This document shows positions 16,510 to 25,821 of a stretch of DNA of 64,000 bases, one piece after another; position 1 is the stretch's first letter; each line of letters opens with the position of its first letter. Location: NCBI RefSeq assembly GCF_037327425.1, contig NZ_CP147846.1:2852001-2916000 (forward strand), read 5' to 3'. Under the pieces are notes generated by a model, which saw only the letters and a list, made by a program, of their open reading frames with translations, was not told the origin of the DNA and ran no database searches. Made by a program: the position numbers and the translations under genes. The stretch is from Rhodococcus sovatensis. Its GTDB lineage: Bacteria; Actinomycetota; Actinomycetes; Mycobacteriales; Mycobacteriaceae.

Positions 16510-17523
16510 ATGGAGTCGATCTTGACCACCACAGCCGACGCGAACACAAAGGCCTTCGACGTCCTTGCCATCGGACGCAGCGGCGTCGACATCTACCCAC
16601 TGCAGACCGGTGTGGGCCTGGAGCACGTCGAGTCCTTCGGCAAGTTCCTCGGTGGGAGCGCAGCGAACGTATCGGTGGCCGCAGCTCGGCTGGGCTGCAG
16701 GTCCGCACTGATCTCTGGAGTCGGAAACGACCCGTTCGGACGCTACGTCTCCGCCGAATTGGCCCGCCTCGGCGTCGACAATCGCTTCGTCGTGACCGAC
16801 GCCCAGTTCGCCACGCCCGTCACTTTCTGCGAGATCTTCCCGCCGGACGACTTCCCGCTGTACTTCTACCGGAAGCCATCCGCACCTGATCTGCAGATTC
16901 GGCCCGAGAACATCGACGTGGACGCAGTGCATAGTGCACGCCTGTACTGGTCGACCGTCACCGGACTGTCCGAGGAGCCCAGCCGCAGTGCACACTTCGC
17001 CGCGTGGGAAGCGCGGGGGCGCGCACCGCTGACCGTTCTCGATCTCGACTACCGCCCGATGTTCTGGGAGACGACGGCCGCCGCCACCGAGCAGGTCCGC
17101 AGAGCCCTCCAGCACGTCACCGTCGCCGTCGGCAACAAGGAAGAGTGCGAGATCGCCGTCGGCGAGACCGAACCGCACAAGGCCGCGGACGCGCTCCTGG
17201 ATCTGGGTGTCGAACTCGCGATCGTCAAGATGGGCCCCAGAGGAGTGATGGGCAAGACACGGACCCAGACGGTCACCGTCCCGCCGAATCTCGTCGACGT
17301 CGTCAACGGTCTCGGCGCAGGTGACAGTTTCGGTGGATCGCTCTGCCACGGCCTCCTCGAAGGCTGGCCGCTGGAGAAGATTCTTCGCTACGGGAATGCT
17401 GCGGGCGCTATCGTCGCGTCTCGTCTCGAATGCTCGACTGCAATGCCCACCGCGACCGAGGTCGCCACTCTCGCAGAAGCATCCACCCCCGAAGATTCCA
17501 ACAACGAGGCCGTCAATGTCTGA
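16510..17523 (+). CDS. iolC: 5-dehydro-2-deoxygluconokinase
   Basis: A 337-residue PfkB-family kinase. The substrate-side GGSAANVSVAAARLG lies near residue 44 and the C-terminal PfkB signature with the anion hole and catalytic Asp, NGLGAGDSFGGSLCHGLLEG, near residue 265. The IolC-type N-terminus AIGRSGVDIYPLQ is clear. It phosphorylates 2-deoxy-5-keto-gluconate. Unlike proteobacterial IolC it lacks a fused C-terminal DUF2090 aldolase domain. A TTG at 16522 with GGAG nearby is an alternative start. First gene of a tight operon; its last 8 bases overlap the next gene. Confidence 0.92.
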   Translation: MESILTTTADANTKAFDVLAIGRSGVDIYPLQTGVGLEHVESFGKFLGGSAANVSVAAARLGCRSALISGVGNDPFGRYVSAELARLGVDNRFVVTDAQFATPVTFCEIFPPDDFPLYFYRKPSAPDLQIRPENIDVDAVHSARLYWSTVTGLSEEPSRSAHFAAWEARGRAPLTVLDLDYRPMFWETTAAATEQVRRALQHVTVAVGNKEECEIAVGETEPHKAADALLDLGVELAIVKMGPRGVMGKTRTQTVTVPPNLVDVVNGLGAGDSFGGSLCHGLLEGWPLEKILRYGNAAGAIVASRLECSTAMPTATEVATLAEASTPEDSNNEAVNV

Positions 17524-18415
17524 GATCACCATGACTTCTGCGGCCGCAGCCACGTACTCCGACGTGACCGCACTGCGCGCCAGCGATCCGCAGGCCATCG
17601 ACCGAGCGTGGGCCACGAGAGTCACCCGCGACACCATTCGGGGTAACGGCAGGCTCATGATCGTCGCAGCCGATCACCCGGCGCGCGGCGCATTGTCGGT
17701 CGGCGGCAACGCAACCGCCATGAACAGCCGGACCGAACTCCTCGATCGTCTGCGCACGGCACTCGCCAACCCCGGTGTCGACGGTGTTCTCGCCTCGTCC
17801 GAGATCTTGGACGACCTGGTGCTGCTCGGCGCGCTCGAGGACAAAGTCGTCTTCTCCTCGATGAACCGCGGTGGGTTGGCCGGCGCGTCGTTCGAGTTCG
17901 ACGACAGAATGACCGGCGCCACTGCCGCTTCCACGGCCAAAGCACGGATGAACGGCGCGAAGATGCTCACGCGCATCGCTCTCGACGATCCCGGCACGCT
18001 GGCGACCATGACGGCCTGCGCTCAGGCAATCGACGAACTCGCCGCCCACCAGCTCATCGCCATGGTCGAGCCGTTTCTCTCCAGCCGAATCGACGGCAAG
18101 GTGACGAACGACCTCAGTGCCGACGCCGTCATCAAGTCCATCCACATCGCCCAGGGTCTCGGGTCCACCTCGGCCTACACCTGGATGAAGCTGCCCGTCG
18201 TCGCCGAGATGGAACGCGTCATGGACGCCACGACACTTCCGACGCTTCTACTCGGCGGAGATCCGCAGACCGCGCCCGAGGAAACGTACGCAAGCTGGGC
18301 CCAGGCCCTCGAAATCCCGGCGGTCCGCGGCCTGATCGTCGGGCGGACTCTGCTCTACCCGCCGGACGGCAACGTCGAAGCAGCCGTCGGTACCGCCGTC
18401 GACATGGTGAGGTGA
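17516..18415 (+). CDS. Cgl0159-like TIM-barrel protein, candidate deoxyketogluconate-6-phosphate aldolase
   Basis: A 299-residue protein predicted to be a (beta/alpha)8 barrel of the class I aldolase (DeoC/LacD/FbaB) superfamily. RLMIVAADHPARG near residue 45 resembles the start of such barrels, YTWMKLPVV near 225 offers a candidate Schiff-base Lys, and RGLIVGRTLLYPPDG is the phosphate-binding C-terminal strand. It overlaps iolC by 8 bases and precedes iolB. No classical IolJ is seen in the window, so it may cleave the IolC product to dihydroxyacetone phosphate and malonate semialdehyde. The family link is from memory of C. glutamicum and the reaction is an inference. Confidence 0.8.
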   Translation: MSEITMTSAAAATYSDVTALRASDPQAIDRAWATRVTRDTIRGNGRLMIVAADHPARGALSVGGNATAMNSRTELLDRLRTALANPGVDGVLASSEILDDLVLLGALEDKVVFSSMNRGGLAGASFEFDDRMTGATAASTAKARMNGAKMLTRIALDDPGTLATMTACAQAIDELAAHQLIAMVEPFLSSRIDGKVTNDLSADAVIKSIHIAQGLGSTSAYTWMKLPVVAEMERVMDATTLPTLLLGGDPQTAPEETYASWAQALEIPAVRGLIVGRTLLYPPDGNVEAAVGTAVDMVR

Positions 18416-18418
18416 GAG

Positions 18419-19315
18419 ATGAACTCCGAGTATTACATTGCGGCAGGTTCGGGTGGCAGTGGCGGTTTCGACATCGTCGTCACACCCGAGAGCGCAGGGT
18501 GGAGCGAATCCAGCCTGTTGACGATCACGCTCGCCCCTGGAGAATCCGTGGATCTGAACACGGGACGCGACGAGATCATGGTCGTCCCACTGTCAGGTTC
18601 GGCGACGGTCACCAGCGACGGCACCGAGTTCACCCTCCTCGGACGCGCCTCGGTCTTCGACGGACCGTCCGATTTCGTCTATGTCGGAGCAGAATCCGCG
18701 TACACCCTCGGAAGCCGCGCAGGTGGGCGGTTCGCCTTGTGCGGCGCACGCGCCGAGGCGAAGCTCCCGTTTCGCTACGTGCCTGCAGCCGACATCTCGG
18801 TCGAACTCCGAGGCGCCGGAAACTGCAGCCGCCAGGTACACAACTTCGGCACCGCTGACACGTTCGAGGCCGACTCGCTCATCGCGTGCGAGGTCATCAC
18901 CCCGGGTGGGAACTGGTCGTCCTATCCCGGTCACAAGCACGACGAGAACACCGAGAACGAATCGGCGCTCGAGGAGATCTACTACTTCGAGATTGCCGAA
19001 GGTCCGGACGGTAGCAACGGCTTCGGCTACCACCGCGTCTACGGCACCCCGCAGCGCCCGATCGAGGTACTCGAAGAGGTCCGCACCGGTGACGTCGTCC
19101 TCGTTCCGCACGGTTACCACGGCCCGTCCGTCGCAGCTCCCGGCTATCACATGTACTACCTCAACGTCATGGCCGGACCGGGCCCCGAACGCGCCTGGAA
19201 CATCGTCGACGATCCCGAGCACACATGGATCCGCGGCACCTGGTCGGACCAGGCAGTCGATCCCCGTCTTCCCTTGAACGGCCCAACCCTCGACTCCGAT
19301 CCCGAAGGAGCATGA
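18419..19315 (+). CDS. iolB: 5-deoxy-glucuronate isomerase
   Basis: A 298-residue bicupin protein of IolB size. The metal-binding cupin motif SSYPGHKHDEN (about residues 162-172), EEIYYFEI (about 180-187) and VVLVPHGYHGPSVAAPGYHMYYLN (about 224-247) supply the expected His/Glu ligands. It isomerises 5-deoxyglucuronate to 2-deoxy-5-ketogluconate, the IolC substrate. It starts three bases after the previous stop and its end overlaps the iolD start (ATGA). Confidence 0.94.
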   Translation: MNSEYYIAAGSGGSGGFDIVVTPESAGWSESSLLTITLAPGESVDLNTGRDEIMVVPLSGSATVTSDGTEFTLLGRASVFDGPSDFVYVGAESAYTLGSRAGGRFALCGARAEAKLPFRYVPAADISVELRGAGNCSRQVHNFGTADTFEADSLIACEVITPGGNWSSYPGHKHDENTENESALEEIYYFEIAEGPDGSNGFGYHRVYGTPQRPIEVLEEVRTGDVVLVPHGYHGPSVAAPGYHMYYLNVMAGPGPERAWNIVDDPEHTWIRGTWSDQAVDPRLPLNGPTLDSDPEGA

Positions 19316-21300
19316 CCGTGGTGTCCACCGCGCCGATCTCGGCGAACAAGACCGAGAACACCGAACCCACAGTGCACCTGACCGTCGCTCAGGCGGTCGT
19401 GAAGTTCCTGGCCAATCAGTACGTCGAGCGCGACGGCACGCGCACCAAGTTCTTCGCAGGCGCGTTCGGCATCTTCGGACACGGCAACGTCGCAGGCCTC
19501 GGTCAGGCGTTGCTGCAGGCCGAGATCGACGCCGCCGAAGCTGGTACCGAACCCGAACTCCCCTACGTCCTCGGACGTAACGAGCAAGCCATGGTGCACA
19601 GCGCCGTCGCCTACGCTCGGCAGAAGGACCGACTGCAGGCATGGGCCGTCACGGCAAGTGTCGGGCCGGGCGCAACGAACATGTTGACCGGCGCGGCGCT
19701 CGCCACCATCAACCGTCTGCCCGTATTGCTGCTTCCCGCAGATACATTCGCGACCCGCGCAAGCGCTCCCGTGCTGCAAGAGCTCGAACTCCCGTCGAGC
19801 GGTGACGTCACCGTCAACGATGCGTTCAAGCCTCTCTCACGTTATTTCGACCGAGTGTGGCGTCCGGAACAGCTGCCGAGCGCTCTACTGGGCGCACTGC
19901 GTGTGTTGACCGATCCGGTCGAGACCGGAGCTGCAACCATCGCCATCCCGCAGGACGTTCAGGCCGAGGCCTTCGATTGGCCGGAGTCACTGTTCGCGCC
20001 GCGCACCTGGCACGTCGCTCGCCCGCTCCCGGAGAAGTCGGTGATCACGCGGGCCGCCGAGGTCATCCGAAGCGCCACGAAACCGATGATCGTCGCAGGC
20101 GGTGGCGTCATCTACTCCGGCGCCACCGAGGCGCTCGCGTCGCTGTGCGAGAAGACGGGCATTCCGGTCGGGCAGAGCCAGGCCGGGAAGGGATCACTTC
20201 GGTACGACCACCCGCAATCGGTCGGCGCCATCGGTTCCACCGGCACCACCGCAGCCAACGCTCTCGCGACCGAGGCCGATCTTGTCATCGGAATCGGAAC
20301 GCGCTACAGCGATTTCACGTCGGCGTCACGCACAGCATTCAACAACCCGAACGTCCGCTTCGTGAACATCAACGTCGCGTCGATCGACTCGGTCAAGCAG
20401 GGCGGCATCTCGGTGGTCGCCGACGCCAGGGAAGCTCTCGACGCTCTGGCTCTCGAACTGGCCGACTACGAGGTCGATCCTGACTACCGCAGTCGCACAG
20501 CGGACCTCGCCTCCGAGTGGGAGCAGATAGTGTCCTCGGTCTACGCGATCGAGGACCCCACCGCATTGTTGAATCAGAGCCAGGTCATCGGGCTTGCCAA
20601 CACGCTCTCCGAGCCTCGCGATGTCGTGGTCTGTGCTGCAGGTTCGATGCCAGGAGACCTGCACAAGCTCTGGCGTATACGCGATCCCAAGGGCTATCAC
20701 GTCGAATACGGGTTCTCGTGCATGGGCTACGAGGTGGCCGGCGGCATCGGCGCCAAGATGGCCGAACCTGATCGTGACGTGTTCGTCATGGTCGGCGACG
20801 GCTCCTACCTCATGATGGCGACCGAGTTGGTCACCGCCGTGCAGGAGGGCGTCAAGATCATCATGATCCTGGTGCAGAACCACGGTTTCGCCTCCATCGG
20901 ATCGCTGTCGGAATCCCTTGGCTCCCAACGCTTCGGTACCGCCTACCGCTACCGAGGGGACGGCGGGGCGAGCGAAGCGACGGGGCTGCGGAAGGGCCGT
21001 CTCGATGGCGACCTTCTGCCCGTCGATCTGGCTGCGAACGCGGCGAGCCTCGGAGTCGACGTCGTGCGCGTGAACAACGGTTCCGAGTTCACCGACGCAG
21101 TCAAGGCCGCCAAAGCAAGCGAGAGCACAACGGTCATTCACGTCGAGACCGATCCTCTCGTCGCTGCACCGGATTCCGAGTCCTGGTGGGATGTGCCGGT
21201 CAGCGCTACCTCGACACTCGAATCCACTCGAGATGCGTACGCCACGTATGAGAAGTGGAAGAAGATCCAGCGCCCATTCCTCCGCCCGTCCAGCGACTAG
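19312..21300 (+). CDS. iolD: 3D-(3,5/4)-trihydroxycyclohexane-1,2-dione hydrolase
   Basis: A 662-residue thiamine-diphosphate enzyme. The N-terminal pyrimidine-binding domain has the catalytic-type Glu in LPYVLGRNEQAMVHSAVAYAR; the C-terminal ThDP motif runs from VGDGSYLMMATELVTAVQEGVKI to QNHGFASIG. The YRYRGDGG stretch is typical of IolD and separates it from acetolactate synthase. It hydrolyses the ring of trihydroxycyclohexanedione to 5-deoxyglucuronate. Start at the ATG overlapping iolB; a longer upstream frame lies inside iolB and is not used. Confidence 0.95.
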   Translation: MTVVSTAPISANKTENTEPTVHLTVAQAVVKFLANQYVERDGTRTKFFAGAFGIFGHGNVAGLGQALLQAEIDAAEAGTEPELPYVLGRNEQAMVHSAVAYARQKDRLQAWAVTASVGPGATNMLTGAALATINRLPVLLLPADTFATRASAPVLQELELPSSGDVTVNDAFKPLSRYFDRVWRPEQLPSALLGALRVLTDPVETGAATIAIPQDVQAEAFDWPESLFAPRTWHVARPLPEKSVITRAAEVIRSATKPMIVAGGGVIYSGATEALASLCEKTGIPVGQSQAGKGSLRYDHPQSVGAIGSTGTTAANALATEADLVIGIGTRYSDFTSASRTAFNNPNVRFVNINVASIDSVKQGGISVVADAREALDALALELADYEVDPDYRSRTADLASEWEQIVSSVYAIEDPTALLNQSQVIGLANTLSEPRDVVVCAAGSMPGDLHKLWRIRDPKGYHVEYGFSCMGYEVAGGIGAKMAEPDRDVFVMVGDGSYLMMATELVTAVQEGVKIIMILVQNHGFASIGSLSESLGSQRFGTAYRYRGDGGASEATGLRKGRLDGDLLPVDLAANAASLGVDVVRVNNGSEFTDAVKAAKASESTTVIHVETDPLVAAPDSESWWDVPVSATSTLESTRDAYATYEKWKKIQRPFLRPSSD

Positions 21301-21322
21301 CACCAGAGGACTCACCGATTCC

Positions 21323-22201
21323 ATGAAGATCGCACTCGATCCGACGCCGCTGCACCATGACTTCTCGTTGTTGGAACTCCCTCGCGCGGTTGCCGAACTC
21401 GGCTACGAGTACCTCCAGCTCACACCGCACGTCGACATGATTCCGTTCTTCAATCATCCCAAGGCCGACGACGATCTCGTCACCAAGTTCAAGAAGGCAT
21501 GCACCGACGCTGGTGTCGGAATCGCCTCGGTGCTTCCGGTACTGCGGTGGTCCGGTCCCGACGAGGACGCGCGTGAAGCCGCGGTGCGGTACTGGAAGCG
21601 CGCCATCCAGATCACGGTCGATCTCGGTGTGAACGTCATGAACACCGAGTTCAACGGCCGCCCCGAGAAGGCCGAGGAGTCCGAGCGCGCGTTCTACCGT
21701 TCGATGGAGGAGCTCGTACCGATCATCGAGCGCGAGGGAATCGATGTTCGCATCGACCCCCACCCGGACGATTTCGTCGAGGACGGACAGGCGGCCATCC
21801 GTGTGATCCGCGGAATCAATTCGAAGAACGTCGGCATGGTGATCGTCGCGTGCCACCAGTTCCACATGGGCGCCGATCTCCCCGGAATCATGCGCACCGC
21901 GGGCGATCTCGTCCGGCTCGTGCATGTCGCCGACACGATGGATCATCATCGTTCGAACGGACTTCGCTACATCACCAATCCTCCCGGCAACGCTGCCCGC
22001 GTTCACCAGCACCTCAAGATCGGCGACGGCGACGTGAACTGGGACGAGTTCTTCGGCGGCCTGGGTGAACTCGGATTCTACGACAGGAAAGACACCGTCA
22101 TGGTGTCGAGCGTGTTCGCCGAGAACGAGAACGCGCACGAGGTCTCGCGGTACCAACTGCAGACGATGAACGACTACATCGCGAAGTATTCCACTCGCTA
22201 G
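21323..22201 (+). CDS. iolH: IolH-like sugar phosphate isomerase/epimerase family protein
   Basis: A 292-residue AP_endonuc_2-type TIM barrel: MKIALDPTPLHHDFSLLELPRAVAELGYEYLQL at the N-terminus and the metal-site-like MNTEFNGRPE, RIDPHPDDFVEDG, HQFHMGAD and VHVADTMDHH segments. Position and form match IolH of the C. glutamicum iol cluster. It lies 22 bases after iolD with GAGGA ahead of the ATG and closes the operon. The precise reaction of IolH is not settled; an inosose isomerase role is a reasonable guess. Confidence 0.83.
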   Translation: MKIALDPTPLHHDFSLLELPRAVAELGYEYLQLTPHVDMIPFFNHPKADDDLVTKFKKACTDAGVGIASVLPVLRWSGPDEDAREAAVRYWKRAIQITVDLGVNVMNTEFNGRPEKAEESERAFYRSMEELVPIIEREGIDVRIDPHPDDFVEDGQAAIRVIRGINSKNVGMVIVACHQFHMGADLPGIMRTAGDLVRLVHVADTMDHHRSNGLRYITNPPGNAARVHQHLKIGDGDVNWDEFFGGLGELGFYDRKDTVMVSSVFAENENAHEVSRYQLQTMNDYIAKYSTR

Positions 22202-22354
22202 TAGCGATGCGCCGCTTCAGGTCTGTGCGCCGGACCTCGAATGCTCGATATGACCGGTTTGTGTCCGAAATCCGCCGCTCAGGGTCGATAGTGTGCAGGA
22301 ACGACCGGTGGGTCGGACAGTCGGCGAGCGGATCAGCACCTAGGGTGATTCGCG

Positions 22355-23653
22355 ATGAGAACGATTTCCCGGGTGACCGCGGCCCTCGCCACGACCGCCG
22401 TCCTACTCACGACGGCCGGTCCCGCGTTCGCGCAACCGATCGATCCACCCACCGAAACCACGACGACACCCTTTGCGACGCCGAACACCAACGACTGTCC
22501 ATTCGCGACGTCGCCGCCTCCTGCGATCGATCTGTCCGAGGTCCCTGCGCCCGGTGACACGGTGCCCCCTCCGCTGCCGGTCCCCGCGGACGCTGTCGGC
22601 GGCGAGAGCCTCGGTCAATGCGGGACGGTTACCCCTGACGGTGCACCGCCGCTACCGGCAGACATCTCGGCCACCGGTTGGGTTCTCTCGGACCTCGACT
22701 CCGGAGACGTAATTGCCGCCAAGGACCCGCACGGTCGGTACCGTCCGGCGAGCACGATCAAGATTCTGCTGGCGCTCGTCGCACTCGAGGAACTGGACCT
22801 GAACACGACCGTCGTCGCTACCGCCGAAGATGCGAACGCCGAAGGCAGCGCGGTCGGGATCGGGAAGGGCGGCGTGTACACCAACTTTCAGCTGATGCAG
22901 GGCCTGGTGATGGCGTCCGGAAACGACGCCGCCCATGCGTTGGCAGCTCAGCTCGGCGGCGACGCCGCGACAGTGGCGACGATGAACGCCGAAGCGAAGG
23001 CACTCGGAGCTCTGGACACTCGGACCGCGACACCGTCCGGACTGGACGGTCCCGGAATGTCCAGTTCTGCCTACGATCTCGCGTTGCTCTTCCGCACAGC
23101 CATGCAGAATCCGACATTTGCGGAGCTCATCTCGACCGAGACCGTGCAGTTCCCCGGATTCCCGAAGGACCCCACGATTCCCGACGATGTGGATCGTCCT
23201 GGCTTCACTCTGTCGAACGACAACCAGCTTCTCTACAACTACGACGGTGCACTCGGCGGTAAGACCGGCTACACCGACGACGCCAGGCAGACGTTCGTCG
23301 GCGGAGCCGCCAAGGATGGTCGACGCCTTGCCGTCACGATCATGCTGGGCGACGTCCTACCTATCCGACCGTGGGAGCAGGCGGCTCGGCTTCTCGACTA
23401 CGGTTTCGAGCTCCCACCCGGCACGAGCGTGGGCACTCTGGTGCAGCCCGAGTCCGTGGGCGAGGTGACGAGCACACGTACCGCAGCACCCACCCTCGCC
23501 TCTCCCCCTAGTGCGACGTCCGGGTCCAGCGAGCGCGAATCCGCACTCGAATCCGGCGGTGACACCGCAATCCGCGTGGGAATCGGAATCTTCGGCGCGC
23601 TCGTGGTGCTCGGCTTGCTGCTGTGGGCGCGTCAGCTGAGCCGCAAGCGCTGA
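22355..23653 (+). CDS. D-alanyl-D-alanine carboxypeptidase (DacB/PBP5-like)
   Basis: A 432-residue secreted, membrane-anchored enzyme. A signal peptide ends near residue 26 (TAGPAFA-Q), followed by a Pro/Thr-rich linker to about residue 100. The peptidase domain has all three active-site motifs: STIK near residue 133 (SxxK), SGN near 189 and KTG near 304. A C-terminal helix (IRVGIGIFGALVVLGLLLWA) followed by RQLSRKR anchors it to the membrane. It trims the terminal D-Ala from peptidoglycan stem peptides outside the membrane. TAGGGT eight bases before the ATG is a likely -10 box with a very short leader. Its stop is 4 bases from convergent yihY. Confidence 0.93.
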   Translation: MRTISRVTAALATTAVLLTTAGPAFAQPIDPPTETTTTPFATPNTNDCPFATSPPPAIDLSEVPAPGDTVPPPLPVPADAVGGESLGQCGTVTPDGAPPLPADISATGWVLSDLDSGDVIAAKDPHGRYRPASTIKILLALVALEELDLNTTVVATAEDANAEGSAVGIGKGGVYTNFQLMQGLVMASGNDAAHALAAQLGGDAATVATMNAEAKALGALDTRTATPSGLDGPGMSSSAYDLALLFRTAMQNPTFAELISTETVQFPGFPKDPTIPDDVDRPGFTLSNDNQLLYNYDGALGGKTGYTDDARQTFVGGAAKDGRRLAVTIMLGDVLPIRPWEQAARLLDYGFELPPGTSVGTLVQPESVGEVTSTRTAAPTLASPPSATSGSSERESALESGGDTAIRVGIGIFGALVVLGLLLWARQLSRKR

Positions 23654-23657
23654 TCGA

Positions 23658-24683
23658 TCAGCGTCTGCGTCCCAGGAAGCCCAACCCGATAGCAGCCAGT
23701 GCACCCGCCCCGACGAGCGCGATTCCTCCGCCGATACTCGGGCCGTCATTGACTTCGAGGCGTGTGGTGATGACTGCCGGCTCCGGTGGCGGCACGAACG
23801 CCAATGCCATGCTCTCGCGGGTCGTCGCGGCGAAAGCGGTGGCGAACAACACGAACCGTGACGTCGTGAAGACGAACACCAGCAAACCGATGATCGGACC
23901 GAACACGACACCGGCCGGGCCGTTGGTCACCGAGCTCAGGTAGATCGCCGCGATCTGCTTGAAGATCTCGAAGCCGACAGCTGCTATCAACCCACCTTTG
24001 ACTGCACTTCGGAACGGGACCGGCTCACGGGGAAGTCGAGAGATGACCCAGGTGAACACAGCCCACGTCGCGACGAGCGCCAGCAACACCGAGACGATAC
24101 GCAACAGCACACCGACACCGGGCGCTTCGTCCAGGTTGAGAAGCCGGAGAAGAGACTGCATGACGGATCCGCCGTTCAACGCGGAGAGTCCGAGGGACAG
24201 CGCCATCGCCAGACCGAGACCGAAGAGCGCGGCCAAATCCTTGAGCTTCGTCGCTACGAAGCTGCCAGGCTCGTGGACGGACTCCCACATCGCGGTGAGC
24301 GCCTCGCGAAGATTCGCGATCCATCCGAGACCTGCATACAAAGCGCCGAGCAAACCGAGGACGCCGACGCTTGTCCTCGACTCCACCGCGGTGTCTATCA
24401 GCGAATTGATCGTCTCGCCGAGACTCCCCGGAACGTTCTGTGCAATCTGGTCTCTGATCTGATCGAGCCATTCAGGCTGACCTACCAGCACGAACCCAGC
24501 GGCCGCGAAAGCAACCATCAACAGCGGGAACAACGCAAGGACGCTGAAATAGGTCATGCCCGCGGCGTAGTAGTCACCCTTCTGTGCCTGGTATCGCGAT
24601 GCGGCACGGACCGTGTGATCGAACCACGGCCACTTCTGCCGACGGTCCTGCAGTATTGCGCCGAAGTCAGGAACTTCAATCAC
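23658..24683 (-). CDS. YihY/BrkB family membrane protein
   Basis: A 341-residue inner-membrane protein with about six helices and the family motif GDYYAAGMTYFSVLALFPLLMVAFAAAGFV near residues 36-65, followed by the LGWIANLREALTAMW stretch. The C-terminus has a further helix (GGGIALVGAGALAAIGLGFLGRRR). The family was once annotated as ribonuclease BN, which is not supported; its transport or envelope role is unproven. It ends next to the carboxypeptidase and starts 52 bases from the trpS end, so it could be downstream in a trpS transcript. Confidence 0.87.
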   Translation of the reverse strand: MIEVPDFGAILQDRRQKWPWFDHTVRAASRYQAQKGDYYAAGMTYFSVLALFPLLMVAFAAAGFVLVGQPEWLDQIRDQIAQNVPGSLGETINSLIDTAVESRTSVGVLGLLGALYAGLGWIANLREALTAMWESVHEPGSFVATKLKDLAALFGLGLAMALSLGLSALNGGSVMQSLLRLLNLDEAPGVGVLLRIVSVLLALVATWAVFTWVISRLPREPVPFRSAVKGGLIAAVGFEIFKQIAAIYLSSVTNGPAGVVFGPIIGLLVFVFTTSRFVLFATAFAATTRESMALAFVPPPEPAVITTRLEVNDGPSIGGGIALVGAGALAAIGLGFLGRRR

Positions 24684-24735
24684 TCCTCGAGATAGGCCCT
24701 TGCTGTCGGTCCCCGGGTATCAGTATGAGCTGTTC

Positions 24736-25782
24736 TCAGGGAAGCGGGGCCAAGAACCCCACCCGGTCGTACACCTGCGCCAACGTTCGTGACGCCACCT
24801 CCCGTGCCCGATCCGCACCGTCGGCGAGAACGCGGTCGAGTTCGGGAATATCGGACATGTACCCGTCGACGCTGGCTTTGAGTGGGGTCACGAACTCCGT
24901 CAAGACATCTGCCGTGTCGGACTTGAGGTCCCCGTAGCCCTTGCCTTGGTATCCCGCGACGAGGTCCTCGATGGACCGGTCCGACAGTGCAGATTGGATG
25001 ACAAGAAGGTTGCTGACGCCCGGCTTGTTGGCCGGGTCGAACACGATGTCACGTTCGTTGTCGGTCACGGCCGACCGGAGTTTTTTCGCCGTCACCTTGG
25101 GGTCGTCGAGCAAGTTCACGATGCCGGCCGGGTTTGAGCCGGACTTGCTCATCTTCGACGCCGGTTCCTGTAGGTCGTAGATCTTGGCGGTGCCCTTGAT
25201 GATGTGCGCGTCTGGAACGACGAACGTCTTCTTGAACCTGGTGTTGAATCGCTGCGCAAGATCGCGGGTCAGCTCGAGGTGCTGGCGTTGATCCTCACCG
25301 ACCGGCACCAGGTTGGGCCGATAGAGCAGGATGTCGGCGGCCTGCAGAACCGGATAGGTGAACAGACCGACCGACGTCTGATCGCGCCCCTGCTTGGCAG
25401 ATTTGTCCTTGAACTGGGTCATTCGTCCGGCTTCGCCGAAACCGGTGATGCAGTTGAGAACCCACGCGAGCTGAGCGTGCTCCGGGACCTGACTTTGTAC
25501 GAACAGCGTCGAGCGCTTCGGGTCGATGCCGACGGCCAGGAGCTGGGCTGCCGCGATTCTGGTGCGATGCCGCAACGCTTTGGGGTCCTGCGGCACCGTG
25601 ATGGCGTGTAGGTCCGGAATGAAGTAGAACGCGTCGTAGTCGTCCTGCAATGCCACCCACTGACGCACGGCACCCAGGTAGTTACCGAGGTGGAACGAGT
25701 CCGCCGTCGGCTGGATGCCGGACAGGACGCGCTGGCGCGGTCCCTGTTGTGCGTCGGTAGGTGAAGGAGAAGACATGCTCAT
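24736..25782 (-). CDS. trpS: Tryptophan--tRNA ligase
   Basis: A 348-residue class Ic aminoacyl-tRNA synthetase. The HIGH-type motif reads FHLGNYLGAV (about residues 30-39), and ASKMSKSGSN (about 207-216) is the KMSKS loop. PVGEDQRQHLELTRDLAQRFN is the conserved tRNA-synthetase core. It charges tRNA-Trp in the cytosol. The frame is open 7 codons further upstream (to 25803), and ATGs at 25782 and 25776 are both possible; 25782 is chosen because AAAAG lies a few bases ahead of it. Gap of 39 bases to exonuclease III upstream on the same strand. Confidence 0.96.
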   Translation of the reverse strand: MSMSSPSPTDAQQGPRQRVLSGIQPTADSFHLGNYLGAVRQWVALQDDYDAFYFIPDLHAITVPQDPKALRHRTRIAAAQLLAVGIDPKRSTLFVQSQVPEHAQLAWVLNCITGFGEAGRMTQFKDKSAKQGRDQTSVGLFTYPVLQAADILLYRPNLVPVGEDQRQHLELTRDLAQRFNTRFKKTFVVPDAHIIKGTAKIYDLQEPASKMSKSGSNPAGIVNLLDDPKVTAKKLRSAVTDNERDIVFDPANKPGVSNLLVIQSALSDRSIEDLVAGYQGKGYGDLKSDTADVLTEFVTPLKASVDGYMSDIPELDRVLADGADRAREVASRTLAQVYDRVGFLAPLP

Positions 25783-25821
25783 GATCTTTTCACGACGCGG
25801 CAAGGTCTTTTCTTCCAGGCT

